Source: Mycobacterium helveticum (GTDB lineage Bacteria; Actinomycetota; Actinomycetes; Mycobacteriales; Mycobacteriaceae). From it: a DNA stretch of 45,691 bases. Below the pieces are notes generated by a model. That model made no database searches. It was not told where the DNA came from and was given only the letters and a program-made list of their open reading frames with translations. Positions within the stretch are counted from its first letter, which is position 1. Every line of letters begins with the position of its first letter. Positions 1 through 8,401 of the stretch are shown here, piece by piece. The translations under genes and the position numbers were made by a program. The stretch is from contig NZ_VMQU01000032.1 in NCBI RefSeq assembly GCF_007714205.1, positions 1 to 45,691 of the forward strand, in the 5' to 3' direction.

Positions 1-147
1 GGCGGGAACCGGGCCAATACGGCGACTCGCGGGTCCGGGTTCCGGCGCCAGACTTCGCGGCGTGGTTCAATATTCGCGCAAAACATGCCCGTAATCACGT
101 CATCAGAGCAATTCGAGAATCCGCCGGAAGGGTCCAGGGGAAGCAAT
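1..147. other. Upstream region, no gene recognised
   Basis: The first 147 bases hold no recognisable gene. The frame of the DUF3263 gene stays open to the left edge, but the sequence there is not conserved-looking. It probably contains the promoter of that gene and perhaps of a divergent gene outside the window. Confidence 0.6.
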
Positions 148-456
148 ATGGACAGCGCCATGGCGCGGGCAAATCAATCGGGGGACGACGCTGACATCGC
201 CGATGGGCTCACCCGCCGAGAGCACGACATCCTGGCGTTCGAACGGCAGTGGTGGAAATTCGCCGGGGTCAAGGAAGACGCCATCAAAGAACTGTTCTCG
301 ATGTCGGCGACGCGCTACTACCAGGTGCTCAACGCGCTGGTCGACCGGCCCGAGGCGCTGGCCGCCGACCCGATGCTGGTGAAACGGCTGCGGCGGCTGC
401 GCGCGAGCCGTCAGAAGGCGCGCGCGGCGCGGCGTCTCGGCTTCGAGGTGACCTGA
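148..456 (+). CDS. DUF3263 family small DNA-binding-like protein (Rv0430 homologue)
   Basis: A 102-residue basic protein. The core reads LTRREHDILAFERQWW followed by a helix-turn-helix-like stretch with ATRYYQVLNALVDRPEA, and the C-terminus is rich in Arg and Lys. This is the DUF3263 family, conserved in actinobacteria, whose exact role is not established; DNA binding is an inference from the fold and charge. The ATG at 148 is chosen over the upstream ATG at 85 because it has a purine-rich ribosome site (aggggaag) just before it and gives the family's usual length. The VirR-like gene follows 10-18 bases downstream on the same strand, so the two are probably co-transcribed. Confidence 0.85.
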   Translation: MDSAMARANQSGDDADIADGLTRREHDILAFERQWWKFAGVKEDAIKELFSMSATRYYQVLNALVDRPEALAADPMLVKRLRRLRASRQKARAARRLGFEVT

Positions 457-474
457 CTCGCTACAGTGGGCTCG

Positions 475-951
475 ATGAAAGAGCGCGTCCCCGATTCCGC
501 GGGGCTTCCGCTGCGGGCCATGGTGATGGTGCTGCTGTTCCTCGGCGTCATCTTCCTGCTGCTCGGCTGGCAGGCCCTGAGCTCGTCGGGGAACTCCGAT
601 GACGACTCGGCGTCGGCGGTGTCCGGCATGACCAGCACCACCAGTTCCTCGGCCGCGTCGACCACGACGCCCGCGGCCAACCAGGCCGACGTCCGCGTCT
701 ACAACATCTCTGCCAGGGAAGGCGTCGCCGGGCGCACCAAGGACGAGCTGACCTCGGCCGGCTTCCGGGTCACCGAGATCGGCAACCTCACCGTGCCCGA
801 CGTCGCGACGACCACGGTGTACTTCACCGACGCCGACGGCGAGCATGCCACCGCGGACGCCGTGGGCAAGAAACTGGGCGCGCCCGTGGAACCGCGGATC
901 CCCGCGCTCAGCGATCAGCCGCCGGGCGTCCTCGTGCTGGTGGCGGGCTGA
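475..951 (+). CDS. virR: LytR_C-domain membrane protein, VirR-like (Rv0431 homologue)
   Basis: A 158-residue protein with a short cytoplasmic N-terminus, one transmembrane helix at about residues 15-34 (AMVMVLLFLGVIFLLLGW), a Ser/Thr-rich linker and a C-terminal LytR_C domain (DVRVYNISAREGVAGRT onward). In M. tuberculosis the homologue (VirR, 'tuberculin-related peptide') is an envelope protein linked to control of membrane vesicle release and virulence; that role is transferred by homology. The start could also be the in-frame GTG at 466, three codons upstream; neither has a strong ribosome site. It lies between the DUF3263 gene and sodC. Confidence 0.85.
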   Translation: MKERVPDSAGLPLRAMVMVLLFLGVIFLLLGWQALSSSGNSDDDSASAVSGMTSTTSSSAASTTTPAANQADVRVYNISAREGVAGRTKDELTSAGFRVTEIGNLTVPDVATTTVYFTDADGEHATADAVGKKLGAPVEPRIPALSDQPPGVLVLVAG

Positions 952-1000
952 GGCGTCCGGCCGCTCGATCGGTTCCGGGTCGCCGGGTTAGGCTCTGGAC

Positions 1001-1714
1001 ATGCCTATGCTCGCCGGTCACCGTAATGCCGCTGCCGCCACCATGTCCGCACTGTCCACGTGTTTACTGGCCACCTGCGCCGCGCTGCTGAGTGGCTGCT
1101 CGCCCGACCAGCCCCCCGCGACGTCCCCGGGCACCACGCCGCCGGTCTGGACCGGCTCGCCGGCCCCCGCGGCCTCCGGGAACGCGGCGCCGGCCGCCCA
1201 GAGCATCATCACCGTACTCAAGAACGCCGACGGCGCCGAGATCGCGACCGCCAAGTTCGATTTCGGCAACGGCTTCGCCACCGTCACGATCGCGACGACC
1301 GGGCCCGGTCACCTCGCGCCCGGCTTCCACGGGGTGCACATCCACAAGGTGGGCAAGTGCGAACCCAACTCGGTCGCCCCCGGCGGCGGCGAGCCCGGCG
1401 ACTTCCTCTCCGCCGGCGGGCATTTCCAGACGCCGGGGCATTCGGCCGAGCCCGACAGCGGTTACCTGCCGCCGCTTCAGGTCCGCCAGGACGGGACGGG
1501 GATGCTGGAGACCACCACGGACGCGTTCGGCATGGACGACCTGTTGACCGGTCAGAAGACCGCGATCATCATTCACGCCGGTGCCGACAACTTCGGCAAC
1601 ATCCCGGCGGACCGCTACCAGCAGGCCAACGGCACGCCGGGCGCAGACCAGACGACGATGAGCACCGGTGACGCCGGCAAGCGGGTGGCATGCGGTGTCA
1701 TCGGTTCCGGGTAA
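1001..1714 (+). CDS. sodC: Periplasmic Cu superoxide dismutase, lipoprotein SodC
   Basis: A 237-residue Cu/Zn-type superoxide dismutase that removes superoxide outside the cytoplasm. A signal peptide ends in a lipobox LLSGC (Cys about residue 33), so the mature protein is probably membrane-anchored. A Pro/Ser/Thr-rich linker precedes the SOD domain. Copper-ligand motifs are visible: [12 protein letters not shown]...PGH and IIIHAGADN, and the family's C-terminal motif [11 protein letters not shown] is complete. As I recall, the M. tuberculosis SodC has GGHYH where this protein has GGHFQ; the M. tuberculosis enzyme is described as lacking zinc, so the loss of this His may be tolerated. The stop overlaps the 5' end of the downstream ybdK-like gene. 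Confidence 0.93.
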   Translation: MPMLAGHRNAAAATMSALSTCLLATCAALLSGCSPDQPPATSPGTTPPVWTGSPAPAASGNAAPAAQSIITVLKNADGAEIATAKFDFGNGFATVTIATTGPGHLAPGFHGVHIHKVGKCEPNSVAPGGGEPGDFLSAGGHFQTPGHSAEPDSGYLPPLQVRQDGTGMLETTTDAFGMDDLLTGQKTAIIIHAGADNFGNIPADRYQQANGTPGADQTTMSTGDAGKRVACGVIGSG

Positions 1715-2846
1715 GAGGGCTTCTGGCAGGGGCGATGCCCGCATCGACTTCGTCCGCTCGCCGCGGCCGACCGTCGGCGTGGAGTGGGAGTTCGCCCTGG
1801 TCGACGCCGAGACCCGGGACCTGAGCAACGAAGCCACCTCGGTGATCGCCGAGATCGGCGAAAACCCGCGTGTGCACAAGGAATTGTTGCGCAACACCGT
1901 CGAGGTGGTCAGCGGCGTCTGCGAGTGCGCGGGGGAGGCCATCGAGGACCTGCGCGCCACCCTGGGCCCGGCGCGGCGGATCGTGCGGGACCGCGGCATG
2001 GAGTTGTTCTCCGCCGGCACCCACCCGTTCGCGCGGTGGTCCTCCCAGCAGCTCACCGACGCGCCGCGGTACGCGGAGTTGATCAAGCGCACCCAGTGGT
2101 GGGGCCGCCAGATGCTGATCTGGGGGGTGCACGTGCACGTCGGCATCCGCTCCGCGCACAAGGTGATGCCGATCATGAGCTCGCTGCTCAACTACTACCC
2201 CCACCTGCTGGCGTTGTCGGCGTCCTCGCCGTGGTGGGGCGGCGAGGACACCGGATACGCCAGCAACCGGGCGATGATGTTCCAGCAACTGCCCACCGCG
2301 GGGTTGCCGTTCCAGTTCCGGACCTGGGGTGAGTTCGAGGGCTTCGTCTACGACCAGAAGAAGACCGGCATCATCGACCACGTGGACGAGATCCGTTGGG
2401 ACGTCAGGCCGTCACCACATCTGGGCACCCTCGAGGTGCGGGTCTGCGACGGCGTGTCCAACCTGCGCGAGCTGGGCGCGCTGGTCGCCCTGACGCACTG
2501 CCTGATCGTCGACCTGGACCGCAGGCTGGAGGCCGGCGAGACGCTGCCGACCATGCCGCCCTGGCACGTCCAGGAAAACAAGTGGCGTGCCGCCCGGTAC
2601 GGCCTGGACGCCGTGATCATCCTGGACGCCGACAGCAACGAGCGGTTGGTCACCGACGATCTCGCCGACGTGCTGACCCGGCTGGAACCGGTCGCCAAAT
2701 CGCTGAACTGCCTCGACGAGCTGGCGACGGTGGCCGACATCTGGCGCGACGGCGCGTCCTACCAGCGACAGCGGCGCGTGGCCGAGGAACACGAGGGCGA
2801 CCTGCGCGCGGTTGTCGACGCGCTGGTGGCCGAGTTGGAGGTCTAG
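1695..2846 (+). CDS. ybdK: Carboxylate-amine ligase, YbdK / GCS2 family (Rv0433 homologue)
   Basis: A protein of about 383 residues of the glutamate-cysteine ligase type 2 (GCS2) family. Visible motifs are VEWEFALV near the N-terminus, [14 protein letters not shown] in the middle and [16 protein letters not shown] near the C-terminal third, as in YbdK proteins that ligate glutamate to an amine with weak gamma-glutamyl-cysteine activity. Mycobacteria use mycothiol, so the real substrate is unknown. The frame is also open from an ATG at 1668 inside sodC. I prefer the GTG at 1695 because it gives a length closer to the homologue (376 residues). The overlap with sodC suggests translational coupling. 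Confidence 0.88.
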   Translation: MSSVPGKRASGRGDARIDFVRSPRPTVGVEWEFALVDAETRDLSNEATSVIAEIGENPRVHKELLRNTVEVVSGVCECAGEAIEDLRATLGPARRIVRDRGMELFSAGTHPFARWSSQQLTDAPRYAELIKRTQWWGRQMLIWGVHVHVGIRSAHKVMPIMSSLLNYYPHLLALSASSPWWGGEDTGYASNRAMMFQQLPTAGLPFQFRTWGEFEGFVYDQKKTGIIDHVDEIRWDVRPSPHLGTLEVRVCDGVSNLRELGALVALTHCLIVDLDRRLEAGETLPTMPPWHVQENKWRAARYGLDAVIILDADSNERLVTDDLADVLTRLEPVAKSLNCLDELATVADIWRDGASYQRQRRVAEEHEGDLRAVVDALVAELEV

Positions 2847-2851
2847 CGCCC

Positions 2852-3493
2852 ATGACCGATCCGGAAACCCTTGAGCTGGCGATGTTTCCGCTGGAGTCGG
2901 CGCTGCTGCCCGGCCAGGACCTTCCGCTGCGCATCTTCGAACCCCGCTACGGTGCGTTGGTGCGCCACTGCATCGAGAGCGGCGACCCGTTCGGCGTGGT
3001 GTTGATCTCGGCGGGCCGCGAAGTGGGCGGGGACGATGCGCGTAGCGATGTCGGCACCCTGGCCACGATCGGCGAATGCCTCGACCACGGCGCGGGCCGC
3101 TACTCGCTGCTGTGCCGGACGGGCGAGCGGATCCGGGTGTGCGGGTGGCTGCCCGACGATCCCTACCCGCGGGCGGCCGTGCGGCTCTGGCCCGACGAGC
3201 CGGGTGACCCGGTGACCCCGGCCCAGGTCCGCGAGCTCGAGGACCGCGTCATGGCCGTGTTCGGGCGCATCGCGGAGGCGCGCGGTGCCGAGCTGCCGGC
3301 CCGTGAGGTGTTGCTGGGTCCGGCCGGGGGCGCCGATCCCGGGCAGCGGCTCTTCGCGCTGGCGGCGCGGGTTCCGATCGGGGCCGCCGACCGCTACGCC
3401 GTGCTGGCGGCGCCGTCGGCCGCCGACCGGCTGGCCGCTTTCGGCGAGGCCGTCGACGCGCTCGCCGACGTGGTCGAATTCGAGTTGTCCTGA
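2852..3493 (+). CDS. Lon N-terminal (substrate-binding) domain protein (Rv0434 homologue)
   Basis: A 213-residue stand-alone LON_substr_bdg (PUA-like) domain, without the AAA ATPase or protease parts of Lon. The N-terminus reads ELAMFPLESALLPGQDLPLRIFEPRY, the typical start of the domain, followed by FGVVLI and the small beta barrel, and a helical C-terminal part. Such single-domain proteins are widespread; a role in binding unfolded or peptide substrates is assumed from the fold only. It starts 5 bases after the ybdK-like stop and is followed one base after its own stop by the LLM oxidoreductase, so the genes form an operon. Confidence 0.88.
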   Translation: MTDPETLELAMFPLESALLPGQDLPLRIFEPRYGALVRHCIESGDPFGVVLISAGREVGGDDARSDVGTLATIGECLDHGAGRYSLLCRTGERIRVCGWLPDDPYPRAAVRLWPDEPGDPVTPAQVRELEDRVMAVFGRIAEARGAELPAREVLLGPAGGADPGQRLFALAARVPIGAADRYAVLAAPSAADRLAAFGEAVDALADVVEFELS

Positions 3494-3494
3494 C

Positions 3495-4511
3495 GTGAGA
3501 GTGCACCTGCAGGTCGACGGATCACCGGCGGGCGCGCGGGCGAGCGCCGGCGAGATCGCCGCGGCCGGCGCCGACGGCCTGTTCACCTTCGAGGGTCAGC
3601 ACGACGTGTTCTTTCCGTTGTTGCTCGCCGCCGGCGAAACCCGCCTGGACCTGATGACCAACGTGGCGATCGCCCCGCCGCGCAGTCCGCTGCACCTGGC
3701 GCACGCGGCCTACGATCTGCAGGAGTACAGCGGCGGCCGGTTCCGGCTCGGCCTGGGATCGCAGGTGCAGGCGCACATCGAAAAGCGTTACGGCAGTAAG
3801 TGGGAGCGGCCGGCGGCGCGCATGGCCGAAACCATCGCGGCGATCAAGGCGATATTCGCGGCGTGGGAAGGCGAGAGCCGCCTCGATTTTCGCGGCGAGT
3901 TCTTCACGCACACGATCATGGCGCCCAACTTCAATCCCGGGCCCAACCCGTTCGGGCCGCCGCCGGTGCTGCTGGGCGCGCTGGGCCCGGTGATGACCCG
4001 CACGGCCGCCGAGTTCGCCGACGGGCTGCTGGTCATGCCGTTCAACAGCGCCCGCCATCTCACCGAGCGCACGATCCCCGCCGTCGCCGAGGGGCTGCGC
4101 CGCTCGCACCGAAGCCCCGGCGACTTCCGGATCGTCGCCCAGGCGATGGTCGCCGTGGGCCGCGAGGAGGCCGACCTGGCGGCCGCGGTCGCCGGGGTGG
4201 CGTCGCTGATCGGGTTCTACGGCTCGACGCCGGCCTACCTGCCCGTGCTCGAGGCCGAGGGGTGGGCCGACATCCAGCCCGAGCTCAACGCGCTGTCCAA
4301 GCGGGGCCGCTTCGCCGAGATGCGGGCAATGATCACCGAGCCGATGGTGGCGCGGATCGGGATCGCCGGTACCCCGGAGGACTGCGCGCGGCAGATCGCC
4401 GAGCGGTTCGGCGAGCACGCCGACGAGGTGTGCTGTTACTTCCCCGGCTACACCCCGCGCGGGCAGGACGTCGCCGACCTGATCGCCGCCCTGCACCGGG
4501 CGCCGCGATGA
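3495..4511 (+). CDS. F420-dependent LLM-class oxidoreductase (MSMEG_2256-like family)
   Basis: A 338-residue TIM-barrel luciferase-like monooxygenase. It begins MRVHLQVDGSPAGARAS and contains GADGLFTFEGQHDVFFPLLLAA, LDLMTNVAIAPPRSPLHLAH, a YSGGRFRLGLGSQ stretch and a C-terminal EVCCYFPGY. This pattern fits the F420-using family I recall as TIGR03617. The substrate is unknown. The start is a GTG one base after the upstream stop codon; no ATG is available, and translation is probably coupled to the upstream gene. H37Rv, as I remember it, has no such gene between Rv0434 and Rv0435c, so this is a lineage-specific gain here or loss there. Confidence 0.88.
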   Translation: MRVHLQVDGSPAGARASAGEIAAAGADGLFTFEGQHDVFFPLLLAAGETRLDLMTNVAIAPPRSPLHLAHAAYDLQEYSGGRFRLGLGSQVQAHIEKRYGSKWERPAARMAETIAAIKAIFAAWEGESRLDFRGEFFTHTIMAPNFNPGPNPFGPPPVLLGALGPVMTRTAAEFADGLLVMPFNSARHLTERTIPAVAEGLRRSHRSPGDFRIVAQAMVAVGREEADLAAAVAGVASLIGFYGSTPAYLPVLEAEGWADIQPELNALSKRGRFAEMRAMITEPMVARIGIAGTPEDCARQIAERFGEHADEVCCYFPGYTPRGQDVADLIAALHRAPR

Positions 4512-4575
4512 CCCCGGCGGTGACGGTCGAGCCTCAGCGCGCACCCGAAGCCCTGAGCTCGCCCTCGAGTACGCG

Positions 4576-6762
4576 CTACCCGGTCTCGGCGAACGCGCGC
4601 AGCGCATCGAGCTGCACCGGGTCCAGTGCGGGACGGACGGTTTCGCGGGCCGCGGCGAGGTCGGCTGCCGTCACGTCGGTGGCGTCGATGGACCGTCGCA
4701 TCGCCGCCAGCGCCGCCTCCCGCAGCAGCGCCACGCAGTCCGCGGCGCTGTAGCCCTCGAGCCCGGCGGCCACGTCGTCAAGGTTCACGTCGGCGCTCAG
4801 CGGTATCGACCTGCCCGCGGTGCGCAGGATTTCGCGGCGGGCGGCGGCATCGGGCGGTTCGACGAACACCAGGCGCTCCAGCCGCCCGGGCCGCAGCAGC
4901 GCGGGGTCGATCAGGTCGGGACGGTTGGTGGCGCCGAGCACGACGACGTCGCGCAGCGGGTCGATGCCGTCGAGTTCGGTCAGCAGCGCGGCCACCACCC
5001 GGTCGGTCACGCCGGAGTCGACGCTCTGCCCGCGCCGGGGCGCCAGTGCGTCGACCTCGTCGAGGAACACCAGCGACGGCGCGGAGTCACGGGCCCGGCG
5101 GAACAGCTCCCGGACCGCCCGCTCGCTGCTGCCCACCCACTTGTCCATCAGCTCGGAGCCCTTGACGGCGTGCACGCTGAGCTGCCCGGTGCTGGCCAGC
5201 GCGCGCACCACGAAGGTCTTGCCGCAGCCGGGCGGGCCGTAGAGCAGCACACCGCGGGGCGGATCGACGCCCAGCCGGGCGAACGTGTCGGGATGCTGCA
5301 GCGGCCACAGCACCGCCTCGGTCAACGCCTGTTTGGCTTCGGCCATGTCGCCGACGTCGTCGAGGGTCACGTTGCCCACGGTCAATTCCTGACCGGCCGA
5401 GCGGGACAGCGGCCGGATGACGCCGAGCGCGCCGGCCAGGTGGTCCTGATTCAGCCGCGGTGGTTGCCCGTCGGTGCTGGCCCGCGCCGCGGCCCTCAGC
5501 GCCGCCTCGCGCATCAGTGCGGCCAGATCGGCGACGACGAATCCCGGTGTGCGGGATGCGATCTCGTCGAGGCGGAGGTCGCCGGTGGGTACCGGCTTCA
5601 GCAGGGCCTCGAGCAGCGCCGTGCGGGTAGCGGCGTCCGGCAGCGGCAGGCACAGCTCCCGGTCGCACAAATCGGGGGCGCGCAGCCGGGGGTCGAGCTG
5701 GTCGGGTCGCGCGGTCGTGGCGATCAGCGCGACGCCCCCGGTGGCCACCGCGGTGCGCAGCTCGCCCAGGATCAGCGCGGCCACCGGCTCGGCGGTGGCC
5801 GGCAGCAGGGCGTCGACATCGGCGATCAGCAGCACGCCGCCGCCTTGCCAACCGTCACCGCGAACCGTGCGCACCGCCGCGGCCACGGCCTTGAGCCGCT
5901 CGTTCGCGCCCAGCGCGCCGACCTCGGGGCCGTCGAGTTCCACCAGCCTGCGGCCGTCGCACACCGCGCGCGCCAGCGTCACCTTGCCCACACCGGCCGG
6001 GCCCGACACCAACACCCCCAGGTTGGCGCCGGCGCCCAGCGTCCGGAGCAGGTGCGGCTCGTCGAGCGCGAGCTTGAGCCATTCGGCGAGCTTGGCGGCC
6101 TGGGGCTGCGAGCCCCTGAGCTCCTCCACGAGGACCGCCGGGGTGCCGGTGCTCAGCGGCTCCCGGGTGACCGGCCCGGCGGCCGGAACGCCGGCCCCCC
6201 AGGTGACCAGCGTGTTCGGCTGCACGCTGACCGGCCCATCCGGGTCGACGCCGGTCACGGTCAGCAGTTCCGAGGTCCAGCTGATGCCGACCGCGGCCGC
6301 CAGCGCGCGGGTCGCTCCCCGATTCGACGGGGACGTCGACGTGCCGGGGCCGAGGTCGCGGGGCAGCAGCGACACGGCATCGCCGACGGTCAGCACCTTG
6401 CCGAGCAGGGCCTGGCGCAGGGTGACCGGCGACACCGACCGGGTCGCCAGGGACGAGCCGGCCAGGGTCACCGACCGCGCGCCGTACACGGTGACCGCTC
6501 CGACGAGCACCGCGGTGTCCTCGCGCAGCCCGGCGTTGGACAGCGTCACGTCGTCGAGCAGCGCGGTGCCCACCGCGGTGTCCGGCCCGGCCAGTCCCGC
6601 CACGGCCGCCGTGGTCCGCGACCCGGTCAGCGACACCGCGTCCCACTCCCGGATCCCGAGCGCGGCGACGGCACTCGGGTGCAGGCGGATGACGCCCCGG
6701 CGGGAGTCCAGGGCCGAGGTGTTCAGCCGGGCGGTGAGCGTGAGCCGGCCGGAGCCCGTCAT
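4576..6762 (-). CDS. Double-AAA ATPase, CDC48/p97-like (Rv0435c homologue)
   Basis: A 728-residue protein with an N-terminal substrate/cofactor domain (about 1-200) like Cdc48 N domains and two AAA modules. The second module is canonical: Walker A LLYGPPGCGKT at about 515 and Walker B LVFLDEVDALAPRRG, followed by GATNRPDLIDPALLRPGR. The first module is degenerate: GPAGVGKVT has Val where Thr/Ser should follow the Lys, and its Walker B reads LLIADVDAL rather than the usual DE pair. It probably unfolds or remodels proteins or complexes; the target is unknown. The start at 6762 overlaps the pssA stop by 4 bases (ATGA) and gives the same length as I recall for the homologue. An upstream in-frame ATG at 7290 lies inside pssA and is rejected. 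Confidence 0.93.
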   Translation of the reverse strand: MTGSGRLTLTARLNTSALDSRRGVIRLHPSAVAALGIREWDAVSLTGSRTTAAVAGLAGPDTAVGTALLDDVTLSNAGLREDTAVLVGAVTVYGARSVTLAGSSLATRSVSPVTLRQALLGKVLTVGDAVSLLPRDLGPGTSTSPSNRGATRALAAAVGISWTSELLTVTGVDPDGPVSVQPNTLVTWGAGVPAAGPVTREPLSTGTPAVLVEELRGSQPQAAKLAEWLKLALDEPHLLRTLGAGANLGVLVSGPAGVGKVTLARAVCDGRRLVELDGPEVGALGANERLKAVAAAVRTVRGDGWQGGGVLLIADVDALLPATAEPVAALILGELRTAVATGGVALIATTARPDQLDPRLRAPDLCDRELCLPLPDAATRTALLEALLKPVPTGDLRLDEIASRTPGFVVADLAALMREAALRAAARASTDGQPPRLNQDHLAGALGVIRPLSRSAGQELTVGNVTLDDVGDMAEAKQALTEAVLWPLQHPDTFARLGVDPPRGVLLYGPPGCGKTFVVRALASTGQLSVHAVKGSELMDKWVGSSERAVRELFRRARDSAPSLVFLDEVDALAPRRGQSVDSGVTDRVVAALLTELDGIDPLRDVVVLGATNRPDLIDPALLRPGRLERLVFVEPPDAAARREILRTAGRSIPLSADVNLDDVAAGLEGYSAADCVALLREAALAAMRRSIDATDVTAADLAAARETVRPALDPVQLDALRAFAETG

Positions 6763-7622
6763 GTCAAACGCCCGCCCGGTTTGCGCAGTCCCAGGCGCGC
6801 CATCGACCGGCGGTGGGGCCGGGCCTGTCGGATCGCGCGTCGCGCGGCCCGCCGCTGCTTGGGTTCTTCGGCCCACGCCTCGGGGTGCGCGGCCAGCCAG
6901 CGCTGGTTGCGCACCCCGAACGGGATGTGCACCAGGTAGGCGAGGATGATCGCCCAGATCAGCAGGTAGGGGGCCAGCACCGCGGCGGCGGCGAAGATCG
7001 CCAGCACCGCCAGCAGCGGCGCGGCCCAGTTCGGCGGCACCGCCACGGCGTGCATCTTTTTCATCGGGATCTTGCTGACCATCAGCATCGACGTCCCCAC
7101 CACCCAGACGCACAGGAATGCCGTCGACGTCCACCAGCCCGCACCGAACTGCAGTTTGAGCGCGATCAGGCCGATGATCGAGACCGCGCCCGCGGGCGCG
7201 GGCATCCCCACGAAGAACTCCTGCGCGTAGGCGGGCTGGCTGCCGTCGTCGAGCAGCGCGTTGAACCTCGCCAGCCGCAGCACCACGCACACCGCGTACA
7301 GCAGCACCACCACCCAGCCGGCCGGCGACGCCGACAGCATCGTCACGTACAGCACGACCGCGGGGGTGACCCCGAAGTTCACCGCGTCGGCCAGCGAGTC
7401 GATCTCCGCGCCCATCCGGGACTGCGCGTCCAGGATCCGCGCCACCCGGCCGTCCAGACCGTCCAGGATGGCGGCCGCGGCGATCAGCGCCATCGCGGCT
7501 TTCGGCTGCTGCTCGAGGGCGAACTTGATCGCGGTCAGCCCCGCGCAGACGGACAGCACGGTCATCGAGCTGGGCAGGATCTGCAGGCTCACCGCCCGCC
7601 TGGCCCGGGGCCTGAGGGTCAT
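6759..7622 (-). CDS. pssA: CDP-diacylglycerol-serine O-phosphatidyltransferase
   Basis: A 287-residue integral membrane enzyme that makes phosphatidylserine from CDP-diacylglycerol and serine. The CDP-alcohol phosphotransferase signature is complete: [20 protein letters not shown] followed by IDSLAD (about residues 54-79), holding the metal-binding Asp residues. Several hydrophobic helices follow, and the C-terminal tail is Arg-rich and cytoplasmic. It overlaps psd upstream by 4 bases and the AAA ATPase gene downstream by 4 bases, so psd, pssA and the ATPase are almost certainly translated from one message. The product feeds directly into Psd for phosphatidylethanolamine synthesis. Confidence 0.95.
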   Translation of the reverse strand: MTLRPRARRAVSLQILPSSMTVLSVCAGLTAIKFALEQQPKAAMALIAAAAILDGLDGRVARILDAQSRMGAEIDSLADAVNFGVTPAVVLYVTMLSASPAGWVVVLLYAVCVVLRLARFNALLDDGSQPAYAQEFFVGMPAPAGAVSIIGLIALKLQFGAGWWTSTAFLCVWVVGTSMLMVSKIPMKKMHAVAVPPNWAAPLLAVLAIFAAAAVLAPYLLIWAIILAYLVHIPFGVRNQRWLAAHPEAWAEEPKQRRAARRAIRQARPHRRSMARLGLRKPGGRLT

Positions 7623-8350
7623 GGCAGTTCGGCCAGGACGGTCTCGCCGGCGACCGCGCGCTGGCCCACCTCGACGAGCGGCACCGCGCCCGGCGGCAGA
7701 TAGGTGTCCACCCGGGAGCCGAACCTGATCAGCCCATAGGTGTCGCCGACGGACAGCGTGTCGCCCACCCGCGCGTCGCAGACGATGCGGCGCGCCAGCA
7801 GCCCCGCGATCTGCACCGCGACGACGTCTGAGACCTCGGCGCCGCCGTCGGTCCGGATCCGCAGGCTGGTGCGTTCGTTCTCGGCGCTGGCCGACGCGAG
7901 GTCGGCCGGCCCGAAGCGGCCCGGGCGGTGCTGCACGGCGATCACCTCGCCCGTCACCGGCGCGCGCTGCACGTGGGCGTCCAGCAGCGACAGGAAGATG
8001 CTGACCCGCGGCAGCGGCGCGTCACCCATGCCGAGTTCGGCGGGCGGGGCGGCGGCGTCGATCACGCAGATCACGCCGTCGGCGGGCGCCGCCACGGCGC
8101 CGGCCCGCGACGGCGGCACCCGCGGCGGGTGCCGGAAGAACCCCGCACAGGCACCCGCCGCCAGCAGACCCGCCCGGCGCAGCCAGCGGTGGTGGCGTCC
8201 CGCCAGGGCGACGCCCAGGCCGGCGGCGACGAACGGCCGACCGGCCGGATGCAGGGGTGGGACGGTGGAACGGATCAACTCCAGCACGTGTCGCGGACCG
8301 AAAGTCGGGTCCTGCGCGGTCGGGCCGATAAGGGGCGGGCGTCGGGCCAC
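7619..8350 (-). CDS. psd: Phosphatidylserine decarboxylase (pyruvoyl enzyme)
   Basis: A 243-residue proenzyme that decarboxylates phosphatidylserine to phosphatidylethanolamine. It has a hydrophobic segment near residues 40-70 that should attach it to the membrane, the motif FFRHPPR and the segment [15 protein letters not shown] with the family's conserved His. Near the C-terminus RFGSRVDTY carries the Gly-Ser bond that is cleaved to form the pyruvoyl group, giving a large beta chain and a small alpha chain. It is the first gene of the psd-pssA-ATPase operon. A second, unrelated-length Psd homologue lies at 25852-27135. Confidence 0.94.
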   Translation of the reverse strand: MARRPPLIGPTAQDPTFGPRHVLELIRSTVPPLHPAGRPFVAAGLGVALAGRHHRWLRRAGLLAAGACAGFFRHPPRVPPSRAGAVAAPADGVICVIDAAAPPAELGMGDAPLPRVSIFLSLLDAHVQRAPVTGEVIAVQHRPGRFGPADLASASAENERTSLRIRTDGGAEVSDVVAVQIAGLLARRIVCDARVGDTLSVGDTYGLIRFGSRVDTYLPPGAVPLVEVGQRAVAGETVLAELP

Positions 8351-8401
8351 GCGGTCATCTTACGGAGCCGCCGCAACCGGTGCCGCACAGTCGAGCCGGG
8401 C

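Noticed and set aside
6763..7290. 5' extension of the AAA ATPase frame
   Set aside because: The extra 176 codons lie inside pssA in another frame; the ATGA overlap at 6759-6762 and the family length support 6762 as the start.
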